From positions 1 to 64,000 of the forward strand of contig NZ_FNOK01000051.1 in the NCBI RefSeq assembly GCF_900106995.1: a DNA stretch of 64,000 bases, written 5' to 3'. Both the position numbers and the translations under genes were made by a program. The notes under the pieces were generated by a model that ran no database searches, had not been told where the DNA came from, and saw only the letters and a program-made list of their open reading frames with translations. This stretch comes from Saccharopolyspora shandongensis. Lineage in GTDB: Bacteria; Actinomycetota; Actinomycetes; Mycobacteriales; Pseudonocardiaceae. Numbering within the stretch: the stretch's first letter is position 1; every line of letters starts with the position of its first letter. Shown piece by piece: positions 37,282 to 46,130 of this stretch.

Positions 37282-37352
37282 GCGGGCGTAGCTCAATGGT
37301 AGAGCCCCAGTCTTCCAAACTGGCTACGCGGGTTCGATTCCCGTCGCCCGCT
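37282..37352 (+). tRNA. tRNA-Gly (TCC anticodon)
   Basis: Acceptor GCGGGCG pairs with CGCCCGC, the D arm is GCTCAATGGTAGAGC, and the anticodon loop CTTCCAA gives TCC. The T arm is GCGGG TTCGATT CCCGT. The length is 71 bases and CCA is not encoded. It reads GGA. Confidence 0.94.
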
Positions 37353-38201
37353 CCGAGTTGGGTTTGTTGTGTCTGTCGGGCTTCGCCCTCCAGACCTTTA
37401 CTCTTCGCCTTTGCCGTGGGGGGCCGAGCCCCCCACACCCCCCACGGTGCGGGGGCGTCTCTTCCTTGCTCCTCGCCTGGGTTTCCGACCAGCCTTGGGG
37501 CTTCGTGGCCGAGGCAGAACGTCACCTCTTCGCCTTCACTGACAGTTCGTGGTGCCGCTTCACGGCTTCCTTGTCAGTTGGTGGTGGCGCTTCTCGCCTT
37601 CGTTGACAGTTCGTGGTGCCGCTTCGCGGCTGGCGTTGGTGGGCGCGCCGCTTCGCGGCTGGAGCAGATGCGCACCTCTTCGCCGCCGGACGAGATGTCT
37701 GGCCTCTTCTGCGCCGCTTCCTCTGGCGGTGCCGCTTCGCGGCTGATGTTGGCGGAAGTGCCGCTTCGCGGGTGGAGCCGGTGTGTGCCCGCTTCGCGTC
37801 GTGTTGATGGCCCGCCTCTTCCCTCTCTGTCCGGGGGGCGTTTTCGCGCGAAAGCGGCGCTCCTACGCGGGGCCCGCGCCGGTTTCTCGCGAAAACGGCG
37901 GCCTCTGCCCTGCCGCGTGCCCGGGCTTCTCCGCCGGCGGCGCGGTCCCGGAGCCCTTGGGTTTGCTCGCCGCTCCTGGGTCGGGCCGCTTCGTCGCTGC
38001 TTTGGGTGGGGTTGGGGGTTTGTGGTCGTTTGGGTTGTTGGGCGTGATTTTGGGGCTTTTGGGGAATAAAAAGGCTTTGGGTTTTGTCAGGGGGTTGCGG
38101 GAGGCTTGGGCCCTGGCCGGGTCTCGGTCGCTTTGCGGTCGGGCGGGCGCTCGTCGGCCGGTCGGTGGTCTTCCTCTTCTTCTTTCGATCTTGGGGGTTT
38201 T
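37353..38201. repeat. Repeat-rich stretch without a credible gene after tRNA-Gly
   Basis: This region of about 850 bases has many GCCGCTTCGCGGC-type words and a 36-base direct repeat at 37531-37566 and 37595-37630 (starting CGCCTTC and containing TGACAGTTCGTGGTGCCGC) with three mismatches. Palindromic TTTTCGCGCGAAAG and GGTTTCTCGCGAAAAC segments lie near 37841-37893. The final 250 bases are unusually T and G rich on the plus strand. Open frames here are long but lack family features and normal codon bias, so I call no gene. It also includes the leader of the downstream transporter. Confidence 0.55.
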
Positions 38202-39671
38202 GTGCGGCGGCTCGAGTACAAGTGGTTAGTCGGCATCACCTTCGTGCTGGCGTTGATCATGCAGATCCTGGACGTCACCATCCTCAACGTCGCCCTGGCC
38301 ACCTTGGGGCGGGAGTTCGACGTCGACGCCGCTGCCCTGCAGTGGATCCTCACCGGCTACATGATCAGCCTCGCCGTCTTCATCCCCTCCTCCGGCTGGA
38401 TCGCCGACCGGTTCGGCAGCAAACGGACCTTCCAGGCCGCCGTCGTGATCTTCACCTTCGCTTCCGTGCTCTGCGGGGTGTCCACCGAGATGTGGCACCT
38501 CATCGCCGCCCGGGTGCTCCAGGGCGTCGGCGGCGGCATGCTGGTGCCCGTCGGCCAGGCGATGCTGTTCCGCGCATTCCCGCCCAACGAGCGCGCCAAG
38601 GCCGGCGCCGTGCTCTCCATCCCGATCACCGTCGCCCCCATGCTCGGGCCCGTGCTCGGCGGCCTCCTCGTCGAATACGCCAACTGGCGCTGGATCTTCT
38701 TCATCAACGTTCCCGTCGGGGCGCTGGCGCTGCTGTTCACCGTTCTCTTCCTGAAGGAGGAGGCGCGTCGCGATCCCGGCCGGTTCGACCTGCCCGGGTT
38801 CGTGCTCGCCGGCGCCGGGCTCGCCACGCTGCTCTACGGCCTCGACCAGGGCGCGCAGCTCGGGTGGGGCGAGCCGCAGGTCTGGCTGAGCCTCATCGCC
38901 GCGGTGCTGCTCATCAGCGGGCTGGTCTGGCGGGAGCTGACCGTGCGCGCCCCGATGCTCGACCTCCGGCTGCTCACCGACCGGCTGTTCCGCTCAGGCA
39001 ACCTGCTGCTGCTGTGCCAGACCGGCGCGATGTTCGGGGTGCTCTTCCTCATCCCGCTGTACCTGCAGAACCTGCGCGGGGTGTCGCCCATGCACGCCGG
39101 GCTCGTGCTGATGCCGCAGGCCATCACCATGCTGCTGACCACCCAGGTGATCAGCCGGATCTACGGTCGCGTCGGGCCGAAGCGGCTGATCCTGGCCGGG
39201 TTCGCCGTGCAGGTGGTGATCGGGATCGGGTTGCAGCTGCAGGGCGTCGACACCTCGCTGTGGTTCCTCGTCGCGTTGCTCGCGGTGCAGGGCGTGGCGA
39301 TGGGGCTGCTGATGACGCCGGTGCAGACCGCGACCTTCGCCCGGATCTCCGGTCCTTCCATGGGTCAGGCCAGCTCGATGTTCAACGTCAGCAGGCAGGT
39401 CGCCACCGCGCTGGGCACCGCGATCGTCGCCACCGTGCTGGTGGTGCTGACCGAGCGCGGCACGTCCACAGTGGATCCCGCCGCGGTCGGCCAGGTCGCC
39501 GCGGCGCACCTGGGCGCCTACCACGGCGCGTTCCTGGTCTCGGTGGTCTTCGCCGGGCTGGGGCTGCTGCTGGGGCTGCGCGTGCGAGACTCCGACGCGG
39601 CGGCCAGCTTGGACACTCCGGTGGCGAAGGCACGGCAGGGTGAACGCGAGCCCTCGGAAACCGTGAGATAG
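38202..39671 (+). CDS. DHA2 family MFS drug efflux transporter
   Basis: This 489-residue membrane protein has 14 predicted helices. DHA2 landmarks include LDVTILNVALATLGREF in helix 1, the motif A loop GWIADRFGSKRTF, the motif C helix with PMLGPVLGGLLVEYANWRWIFFINVPVG (in two runs), and a C-terminal disordered tail. It should export drugs or lipids using the proton gradient. GTG 38202 follows GGGGG and is placed immediately before the first helix; earlier in-frame starts add a Ser-rich stretch lacking family features. Confidence 0.87.
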   Translation: MRRLEYKWLVGITFVLALIMQILDVTILNVALATLGREFDVDAAALQWILTGYMISLAVFIPSSGWIADRFGSKRTFQAAVVIFTFASVLCGVSTEMWHLIAARVLQGVGGGMLVPVGQAMLFRAFPPNERAKAGAVLSIPITVAPMLGPVLGGLLVEYANWRWIFFINVPVGALALLFTVLFLKEEARRDPGRFDLPGFVLAGAGLATLLYGLDQGAQLGWGEPQVWLSLIAAVLLISGLVWRELTVRAPMLDLRLLTDRLFRSGNLLLLCQTGAMFGVLFLIPLYLQNLRGVSPMHAGLVLMPQAITMLLTTQVISRIYGRVGPKRLILAGFAVQVVIGIGLQLQGVDTSLWFLVALLAVQGVAMGLLMTPVQTATFARISGPSMGQASSMFNVSRQVATALGTAIVATVLVVLTERGTSTVDPAAVGQVAAAHLGAYHGAFLVSVVFAGLGLLLGLRVRDSDAAASLDTPVAKARQGEREPSETVR

Positions 39672-39726
39672 CTCAAGCTCGCCCCACGCCCGGACCGGCC
39701 CGGGCAGTATGTGAGGGGTGACCGAC

Positions 39727-40353
39727 ATGCCACACGCCGATCAGGTCCGCAATCACGCCCGCTGGCGCCCGGGCTGGCGCGCCGGGCGCACCGGCTACGC
39801 GTGGCTGCTGCCGCTGGCCGACCAACCCGGGCTGCGCAAGCTGGTGAACGACTACCAGTACGCCCTGCGCGACCTGCCGGGCTTCGACCTCGTCCCGCTG
39901 GAATGGATGCACATCCTGGTGCAGGAGATCGGTTTCACCGACGAGATCGGCGAAGACCGCATCGAGGCGCTGCTGGCCGCCGCCCGGCCGCGGCTGGCGT
40001 CGGTGCTGCCCCTGACCCTGGCGTTCCACCACGCCGTGGTGCTGCCGGAGTCGCTGTCGCTGCCGGCCGAACCGCAGTCGACGGTGCTCGAACTCCGCGC
40101 CGCGGTGCGGGAAGCGACCGCCGAGGCCATCGGTGAGACGCCGCTGCCCGCGGAGCCCGAGGACGTCGACAAGCACGTGAGCCTCGCCCACTCCACCACG
40201 GACGGCCCGGCGATCTTCGCCATCGCCACGCTCAGCGCGACCGCGGTGGAGCCGACCACGGCGAAGGTGCCCTCGCTGTCGCTGGTCAAGCTCAACCGGG
40301 ACCACTCGTGCTCCGAGTGGGAGACCATCGCCGAGGTCCCGCTCGGCGCCTGA
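39727..40353 (+). CDS. 2'-5' RNA ligase/2H phosphoesterase family protein
   Basis: This 208-residue protein carries the two H-x-[T/S]-x-like motifs of the 2H superfamily: EWMHILVQEIG near residue 60 and KHVSLAHST near residue 145. These form a cyclic-phosphate phosphodiesterase or RNA ligase site. The first motif is HILV rather than HxTL, a common variant. ATG 39727 has GAGGGG eight bases upstream; GTG 39718 is an alternative adding three residues. The substrate is unknown. Confidence 0.75.
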   Translation: MPHADQVRNHARWRPGWRAGRTGYAWLLPLADQPGLRKLVNDYQYALRDLPGFDLVPLEWMHILVQEIGFTDEIGEDRIEALLAAARPRLASVLPLTLAFHHAVVLPESLSLPAEPQSTVLELRAAVREATAEAIGETPLPAEPEDVDKHVSLAHSTTDGPAIFAIATLSATAVEPTTAKVPSLSLVKLNRDHSCSEWETIAEVPLGA

Positions 40354-40400
40354 CCGGAAAACGGGTCGCACGAACGGCTCGTCGGCGGTAAGAACGCCAC

Positions 40401-41615
40401 ATGGCGGACCTCACCACGAGAAAACTTTCGACCGGCGACTACGAGAGCTTCTTCGCGGTGTTCACCGCGGCCTTCCTGGACGACAGCCGGGATCCCGCGA
40501 TGGAGCGCTACCGCGAGGTCTTCGACCCATCGCTGGCACACGGAACCTTCGACGGCGACGAGCTGATCGGCGTCGCCGGGCGGTTCTCCCTGGACATCAC
40601 CGTGCCCGGCCCGGCGCAGCACCCGGTCGCGGCCATCACCGCGGTCGGGGTCAAGCCGGGCCACCGGCGGCGCGGCGTGCTGACCTCGCTGATGCGCGCC
40701 CAGCTCGACGAGGTGCACGCCGACGGCACCGGGCTCGCCGCGCTGTACGCCTCAGAGGGCTCCATCTACGGACGCTTCGGCTACGGCCTGGCCAGCTACG
40801 AAACCCGCCTGAGCCTGCCCCGCGGCGCCGCATTTCTGTCTACTGTGGACGTCGATGAGCGACGGGTCCGGGAGGCCGACCGGGAAACCGCGCTGGAGTT
40901 CGCCCACCGGCGCTACCCGGAGGTGGCCGCCACCCGCACCGGCTGGCTGTCCCGGGGCGACGGCTCCTGGGAGGTCCGGATGATCGACGACCGCGCCGAG
41001 CGCGGCGACCTGGGCCGGGCCAGGTTCGCGCTGCACCCCGACGGCTACGTCATCTACCGCCCCAAGCCCGAGTGGACCACCCGGGGCCCCGCCTACCAGC
41101 TGCAGGTGCTGGAACTCGTCGCGGCGACCCCGCATGCCTACGCCGCGCTGTGGCGGTACCTGCTCGACATCGACCTGGTCGGCGAGGTGAACTGGCCGAA
41201 GGCCGCGCTCGACGAGCCGGTGGTGGGCATGCTCGCCGACCCGCGCGCGGCGAGCCGGCAGATCCTCGACGGGCTGTGGGTGCGGCTCGTCGACGTCGAC
41301 CGCGCGCTGGCCGCGCGGCGGTACTCGGCCCCGGTGGACGTCGTGCTCGACATCACCGACCGGTTCTGCCCGTGGAACGCGGGCCGGTGGCGGCTGACCG
41401 CCGGCTCCGACGGCATCGCCAAGCTCTCCCGCACCGACGATCCCGGCCAGCTCGAGCTGGACGTCACCGACCTGGCCGCGGCGTACCTGGGCGGGAACAC
41501 GCTGGCCGGCTTGGCGCGCTCCGGACGGGTCGCCGAACTCGCCCCCGGCGCTCTGCTCGAAGCCTCCCGCGCGTTCGCCACCGAGGACGCCCCGCACTGC
41601 CAGGAGAGCTTCTGA
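40401..41615 (+). CDS. Eis-like GNAT N-acetyltransferase
   Basis: This 404-residue protein has the Eis architecture. It starts with a GNAT domain (VGVKPGHRRRGVLTSLMRAQL with the acetyl-CoA loop, and YASEGSIYGRFGYGLAS), then a second degenerate GNAT domain and an SCP2-like C-terminal domain. The conserved ending CQESF supplies the C-terminal carboxylate used as general base in mycobacterial Eis. Eis proteins acetylate aminoglycosides or protein lysines. The true substrate here is unknown. Confidence 0.87.
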   Translation: MADLTTRKLSTGDYESFFAVFTAAFLDDSRDPAMERYREVFDPSLAHGTFDGDELIGVAGRFSLDITVPGPAQHPVAAITAVGVKPGHRRRGVLTSLMRAQLDEVHADGTGLAALYASEGSIYGRFGYGLASYETRLSLPRGAAFLSTVDVDERRVREADRETALEFAHRRYPEVAATRTGWLSRGDGSWEVRMIDDRAERGDLGRARFALHPDGYVIYRPKPEWTTRGPAYQLQVLELVAATPHAYAALWRYLLDIDLVGEVNWPKAALDEPVVGMLADPRAASRQILDGLWVRLVDVDRALAARRYSAPVDVVLDITDRFCPWNAGRWRLTAGSDGIAKLSRTDDPGQLELDVTDLAAAYLGGNTLAGLARSGRVAELAPGALLEASRAFATEDAPHCQESF

Positions 41616-41682
41616 CCCGACTGCACCTCGTTCCGGCGGCGTACTGTCGAAATCAGCGCGTCCGCCGGAACGGGAGGCACGG

Positions 41683-42519
41683 GTGACCGCAACCATCATC
41701 ATCGTGATCGCCCTCGTGGTGATCGTCGCCGCGGTCTGGTGGTCCCGCCAGAAGGCCGTGGCGCACCAGCAGAAGCAGCTGGAGGACGCCAAGGCCGAAG
41801 CGCGGCGCTGGGTGGAGCGGCTGGGCGGGCAGGTGCTCAACCTGGTCGGCACCAACGAGGCGGCCAAGCAGGCCCTCGCCGACGCGGCCGAACGGCACGG
41901 CGCGGCGATCTCCCAGCTCGACCGGGCGAACACCGCCGCGCAGGCGCGCCTGACCACGGAGTCCGCGCTGGAAGGCCTGTACTACGTGCGGGCGGCGCGG
42001 GTCGCGATGGACATGGACCCGGGCCCGGAACTGCCCGACCTGTCAGGCCAGCACGGCGCGGGCAAGGTCACCGAGTACCGCGACGTCGAGGTGGAGGGCC
42101 GGCACCAGGCGGCGTCGCCGAACCCGACCGAGCAGACGCCGCACTACTACCCGGGCGGCACGGTCGCCGGGCGGCCGGTGCCGCAGGGCTGGTACAGCGA
42201 GCCGTGGTGGAAGCCTGCGCTGGTCGCGGGCGCCTGGGGCGTGGGCTCGTTCGTGCTGATGGGCGCCCTGTTCGGCGGCATGGCGGGAGTCCCGGCGGAA
42301 GCCGCGTACGCGGACGGTTTCCAAGACGGCCTGGGAGCCGACGGCGACCAGGGCATCGGCGACCAGGGCTTCGACGGCGGAGACCCGAGCGACGCCGGCA
42401 GCTTCGACGCTGGCGGCTTCGACGCTGGCGGCTTCGACGCTGGCGGCTTCGACGCTGGCGGCTTCGACGCTGGCGGCTTTGACGCAGGCGGCTTCGACAT
42501 GGGCGACTTCGACATCTGA
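41683..42519 (+). CDS. Membrane-anchored protein with FDAGG tandem repeat tail
   Basis: This 278-residue protein has an N-terminal membrane helix (ATIIIVIALVVIVAAVWW), a helical coiled-coil-like region to about residue 100, and a middle segment with PHYYPGGTVAGRPVPQGWYSEPWW. A second hydrophobic segment (VGSFVLMGALFGGMAG) comes next. The tail is Asp/Gly-rich with six FDAGG units, then FDMGDFDI. Five of the 15-base DNA units are identical, which points to recent expansion. The family resembles DUF1542-annotated actinobacterial proteins, though I am unsure of this. The role is unknown; the tail looks disordered and acidic. Confidence 0.6.
   Translation: MTATIIIVIALVVIVAAVWWSRQKAVAHQQKQLEDAKAEARRWVERLGGQVLNLVGTNEAAKQALADAAERHGAAISQLDRANTAAQARLTTESALEGLYYVRAARVAMDMDPGPELPDLSGQHGAGKVTEYRDVEVEGRHQAASPNPTEQTPHYYPGGTVAGRPVPQGWYSEPWWKPALVAGAWGVGSFVLMGALFGGMAGVPAEAAYADGFQDGLGADGDQGIGDQGFDGGDPSDAGSFDAGGFDAGGFDAGGFDAGGFDAGGFDAGGFDMGDFDI
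42403..42492 (+). repeat. 15-base tandem repeat in coding sequence
   Basis: Six tandem units of TTCGACGCTGGCGGC encode FDAGG. Units one to five are identical and the sixth differs at two bases. Confidence 0.85.
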
Positions 42520-42550
42520 CGATTCCGACGCCGCAGGCGACGACCCGCAG

Positions 42551-42952
42551 TTTCAACGGAACTGGACATCAGTTTCAATGAGGGTTTTTCATCCTGGTCG
42601 GGTACCGCAGCTGCGGTGTCTGACCTGCGCCTGAGTGCGTGCCGTCGCCAAGCGCCGTCAGGCGCTTTCGGGCCCCTTCGCAACTGGCACCGCCGCGGGT
42701 TCTCAGCGTTCGCCTGGCGAGGACGGCCCTGACGCCGTGTATTGGCATACATAAGTCAGGGCACCCACAGCCAGGCGGACGCTGAGGTTCCGCCACCCGC
42801 GCCGCCACGCAAATCGAGGTTGGAAAAACCTCAATTGAAACTGAACTGAGGTTTCCATTGAAACCACTGGACACCGACTCCCCGTCGGCGGGCCCGACGC
42901 GCCGGAGAACCGCAGTTTCCATTGAAGTTGCGCACCTCCGAGGAGGCAGGAG
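42551..42952 (-). repeat. Structured intergenic repeat, copy C, with flanking TTTCCATTGAAA words
   Basis: The convergent space of 433 bases after 42519 holds repeat copy C on the reverse strand. The outer stem is AGCGTTCGCCTGG at 42705-42717 with CCAGGCGGACGCT at 42771-42783. The inner stem is GCCCTGAC at 42726-42733 with GTCAGGGC at 42755-42762. GTTTCCATTGAAA at 42851 and GTTTCCATTGAAG at 42916 follow outside. No gene is seen. Confidence 0.78.
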
Positions 42953-43762
42953 TCAGGTTTCCTGGCAGGTGGGGCACCAGTAGAGCTTGCGGGCCGACAG
43001 GTCCGCCATCGCCACCGGCGTGCCGCACAGCAGGCAGGGCATCCCCGCTCGCCGGTAGACGTAGACCTCGCCGCCGTGCCGGTCCTGCCGCGGCGCCCGG
43101 CCGGTGACCTCCGGCAGGTGCTCCGGGCGCACCGTGTCGATGCGCCCCACCCGCACCCCGTCGGCCATCAGCTCGACGAGGTCGGCCCAGATCGCCTCCC
43201 ACCGCTCGCGCCCGAGCGAGCGACCCGGCGTGTACGGCGGAATCCCGTGCCGGAACAACACTTCCGCTCGGTAGACGTTGCCGACGCCGGCCAGCACCTT
43301 CTGATCCATCAGCAGTGCGGCGATGCTGGTGCGGGAACGCGAGATCCGCTGCCACGCCCGCTCGGGATCGGCGTCGCGGCGCAGCGGGTCCGGTCCCAGC
43401 CGCCCGCGCAGCGCGGCGACCTCCTCGCCGGTCAGCAGCTCGCACGCGGTGGGCCCACGCAGGTCCGTCCAATGCGTGCGGCCGATGATGCGCATCCGCA
43501 CCTGGCCGCGGGGCTCGGCCAGCGGGAGTTCGGACTCGGTGAACGTGCCGTACAACCCGAGGTGCACGTGGACGACCCGATCCGGGCCGTAGAAGTGGAA
43601 CAGGTGCTTGCCGTGCGCCTCGGCCCGCTCGAACACCGAGCCGGTCAGCAGCGAGGCGCTGGTGGCGAACCGCCCTTGCGGGCTGCGCACCTGGACCTCC
43701 GTGCCGGCGAACAGGTCGCCGTGCAGCCCGGCGAGCCGGTGCAGCGTGTGGCCTTCAGGCAT
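42953..43762 (-). CDS. nei: Fpg/Nei family DNA glycosylase (endonuclease VIII)
   Basis: This 269-residue base-excision repair enzyme begins MPEGHTLHRLAGLH, giving the catalytic Pro2 and Glu3 after Met removal. The Nei-type H2TH region is ALLMDQKVLAGVGNVYRAEVLF (in two runs), and the C-terminal zinc finger is CLLCGTPVAM then YWCPTCQET. The opening matches the M. tuberculosis Rv2464c type (Nei1) as I recall it. It should remove oxidised pyrimidines and nick DNA. It lies near rpiB as in that genome. Confidence 0.92.
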   Translation of the reverse strand: MPEGHTLHRLAGLHGDLFAGTEVQVRSPQGRFATSASLLTGSVFERAEAHGKHLFHFYGPDRVVHVHLGLYGTFTESELPLAEPRGQVRMRIIGRTHWTDLRGPTACELLTGEEVAALRGRLGPDPLRRDADPERAWQRISRSRTSIAALLMDQKVLAGVGNVYRAEVLFRHGIPPYTPGRSLGRERWEAIWADLVELMADGVRVGRIDTVRPEHLPEVTGRAPRQDRHGGEVYVYRRAGMPCLLCGTPVAMADLSARKLYWCPTCQET

Positions 43763-43780
43763 GTCAACAGTCCGTCCGCG

Positions 43781-44110
43781 TCAGGCGAGGATCCACAGCA
43801 CGACCGACTCCACGAGGTACGCCGCCAGGCACCACAGCGCGACGAACAGGCCGCGCCGGACCGGTCGGTCGGGATGCCGGAACACCGCGCCGGCCAGCGA
43901 CGAGGCGCACACCGCGACGACGCCGCCCACGATCAGCCACACTCCCACCCCGAGCAGGCAGTCGGGTTCGGTGCAGGTCGCGCCGGGGCCGCCCGCGAGG
44001 ACGGGCGCGAGCGCGCGCTGCCCGAAGAAGAGCGCCAGCACGCCGACCGCGGTTCCCGCCGCCGCCACCAGAGGTGTCAGCAGCGCCGCGGTCGGACGTG
44101 CCGGCGCCAT
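43781..44110 (-). CDS. Hypothetical four-helix membrane protein
   Basis: This 109-residue protein has hydrophobic segments near residues 8-35 (LLTPLVAAAGTAVGVLALFF), 52-72 (GVGVWLIVGGVVAVCASSL) and 85-108 (GLFVALWCLAAYLVESVVLW). Cys residues in GATCTEPDC could form a disulfide in an external loop. It sits between nei and rpiB on the same strand with tight spacing and is probably in their operon. The function is unknown. Confidence 0.7.
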   Translation of the reverse strand: MAPARPTAALLTPLVAAAGTAVGVLALFFGQRALAPVLAGGPGATCTEPDCLLGVGVWLIVGGVVAVCASSLAGAVFRHPDRPVRRGLFVALWCLAAYLVESVVLWILA

Positions 44111-44114
44111 GGGA

Positions 44115-44585
44115 TCAGTTGCCGGGCAGGGCCGGGGGCTCGCCGGTCTTCTCGTAGTCGGTGAGCAGGTCGATCCGGCGCTGGTGCCGGCCGCCCTCGA
44201 AGTCGGTGGTCAGGAAGGCCTCGACGATCTGCTCGGCCTCGTCGACGGTGTGCATCCGCGCACCGATGCCGGCCAGCAGCGCGTTGTTGTGCTGCCGGGC
44301 GAGCTTCGCGGTCTCGACGCTCCAGGCCAGCGCGGCGCGGGCGCCGGGGACCTTGTTCGCGGCGATCTGCTCGCCGTTGCCGGATCCGCCGAGGACCAGC
44401 CCGAGGCTGCCCTCGTCGGCGACGACGCGGCGGGCGGTCTCGACGCAGAACGGCGGGTAGTCGTCCTGGGCGTCGTATTCCGCCGGACCGATGTCGGTCA
44501 CGTCGTGACCCTTGTCGGTCAGCCACTTGACGAGGTGGTTCTTGAGTTCGTAGCCAGCATGGTCGGAGCCGATGTAGACGCGCAC
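44115..44585 (-). CDS. rpiB: Ribose-5-phosphate isomerase B
   Basis: This 156-residue enzyme interconverts ribose 5-phosphate and ribulose 5-phosphate. It has YIGSDHAGYELKNHL at the start, then DYPPFCVETARRV, the phosphate-binding GGSGNGEQIAANK, and RQHNNALLAGIGARM. The start is GTG 44585, directly before the first strand; the upstream extension is not conserved-looking. The actinobacterial form lacks the usual active-site Cys at the GSGNG motif. It leads the rpiB-membrane protein-nei group. Confidence 0.94.
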   Translation of the reverse strand: MRVYIGSDHAGYELKNHLVKWLTDKGHDVTDIGPAEYDAQDDYPPFCVETARRVVADEGSLGLVLGGSGNGEQIAANKVPGARAALAWSVETAKLARQHNNALLAGIGARMHTVDEAEQIVEAFLTTDFEGGRHQRRIDLLTDYEKTGEPPALPGN

Positions 44586-44642
44586 GCGGGCAGTCTGCCA
44601 AACGGCCCACCGCCCCCGCACACCCCGGTTACGCTACCGACC

Positions 44643-45326
44643 GTGACCAGCATCGATGTGCACACCGACTGGGCCCTGCCCGGCCTGCGGGCCATGGCGG
44701 ACCACCCGGTGCTCGTGGTCGTCGACGTCCTGTCCTTCTCGACGGCGGTCGACGTGGCGACGGGCACCGGCGCCCGGGTCATGCCGCTGCGCTGGCAGGA
44801 CGAGTCGGCGCCCGACGACGTCGTGCTCGCGCGTCCCCGCAGCCTCGACGAGTGGTCGCTGAGCCCGTCGTCGCTTCGCACCCTGACACCTGACGTGCTG
44901 CTGGGGCTTCCGTCGCCGAACGGCGCGACGCTGTGCGCCGAGGCCGTCGCCACCGGGGCCACCGTGTTCGCGGGCTGCCTGCGCAACGCCGGCGCCGTGG
45001 CCCGCGCGGCAGCGCGGGTGGGCGGCCCGATCGGAATCGTCGCCGCCGGAGAGCGGCGAGACGGCCAGCTGCGCCCGGCTATCGAGGATCAACTCGGTGC
45101 GGGCGCGATCATCTCGGCGCTGCCAGGACGGCGCTCTCCCGAAGCCGAGCTGGCCGCAGCGGCGTTCCAGGCCGTGTCGGGCGAGATCGGCGCCATGCTC
45201 GCCGACTGCGAGTCCGGCCGCGAGCTCGCGGAGTGGGGGTTCGCGCACGATGTCTCGCTGGCCGCTGAGGTCGACTGCAGCGGGCGGGCGCCGGTGCTGC
45301 GGGACGGGATCCTGACGGCCGGATGA
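44643..45326 (+). CDS. ComB-like 2-phosphosulfolactate phosphatase family protein
   Basis: This 227-residue protein resembles ComB. VVVDVLSFSTAVDVATGTGARVMP is seen near residue 30 (two runs), then LPSPNGATLCAEAVATGA and VAAGERRDGQLRPAIEDQLGAG carry the acidic metal-binding residues. In archaea this enzyme acts in coenzyme M synthesis. Many bacteria without coenzyme M also have it, so the true substrate here is unknown. GTG 44643 is the start. It is divergent from rpiB. Confidence 0.82.
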   Translation: MTSIDVHTDWALPGLRAMADHPVLVVVDVLSFSTAVDVATGTGARVMPLRWQDESAPDDVVLARPRSLDEWSLSPSSLRTLTPDVLLGLPSPNGATLCAEAVATGATVFAGCLRNAGAVARAAARVGGPIGIVAAGERRDGQLRPAIEDQLGAGAIISALPGRRSPEAELAAAAFQAVSGEIGAMLADCESGRELAEWGFAHDVSLAAEVDCSGRAPVLRDGILTAG

Positions 45327-45515
45327 GGCGGCTCGGCGTCCACACAGGACGATCGGGTCACGATGAACCCGCCGAGCTACCTTTGCGCACAATTATTAGA
45401 CCATTTGGCTTAACAAGCTGATCTGTTCGATCCATTTGCGTCGCCTGGTGGATCCGAACAGTTTCCCAACGCGTCATTCTTTTCGGAACAGGGGGGGTTC
45501 TGCCGGGGAGGACGC

Positions 45516-46106
45516 GTGGTTGAAGACATCGGCGCCGCCGAGCGCATGGTCCAGCAGTGGCAGGAACGCGCGGCGGAGAAGGCCGAGAAGTTCGGCCGGA
45601 TGCAGCAGGAGATCGAGCAGATCTCGGTGACCGAGACGTCCCGCGACGGCGCGATCCAGGTGACCATCGCCTCGAACGGCATCCTGCAGAACCTGCAGCT
45701 CTCCGAGAACGCCAGCAACCGCCCGATGCCGAAGCTCGCCGCCGAGATCATGCGCGCCGTGCAGACCGCGCAGGCGAAGATCCCCGAACTCATGCAGCAG
45801 GCCGTGGCGGGCACGGTCGGGCTGGAGGATTCCGCCGCCCAGCACGTGCTCGGCGAGGCCCGCAAGAACTTCCCGGAACCGCCCGCGACCGAGGACGGGC
45901 CGCAGGGGCACGGCTCCGGTGTGCCGGAGATGCAGTTCGGGCTGGAAGACGACTACGAGGAACCGCCGCAGCGGCAACAACCCCCGCAACGTCCCGCCGC
46001 GCCGCCGCCTCCGCAACAGCCTCCGCAACAGCAGCAGCGGCCGTCGCGCCGCCGTCCGGACGACTTCGACGATGACGACTTCAGCGGTGGTTCGTTCCTG
46101 CGCTGA
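45516..46106 (+). CDS. YbaB/EbfC-like protein of a type VII secretion locus
   Basis: This 196-residue protein has an N-terminal helical YbaB/EbfC-like domain (EKFGRMQQEIEQISVTETSRDGAIQVTIASNG split over residues 24-55) and a C-terminal Pro/Gln-rich disordered tail ending in an acidic patch. EbfC-like proteins commonly precede ESX-target and toxin genes in actinobacteria; whether they bind DNA or act as chaperones there is unclear. GTG 45516 follows GGGGAGG. It is first in a four-gene module. Confidence 0.78.
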   Translation: MVEDIGAAERMVQQWQERAAEKAEKFGRMQQEIEQISVTETSRDGAIQVTIASNGILQNLQLSENASNRPMPKLAAEIMRAVQTAQAKIPELMQQAVAGTVGLEDSAAQHVLGEARKNFPEPPATEDGPQGHGSGVPEMQFGLEDDYEEPPQRQQPPQRPAAPPPPQQPPQQQQRPSRRRPDDFDDDDFSGGSFLR

Positions 46107-46130
46107 GTTCCGCACTGAGGGGAGCCGACG

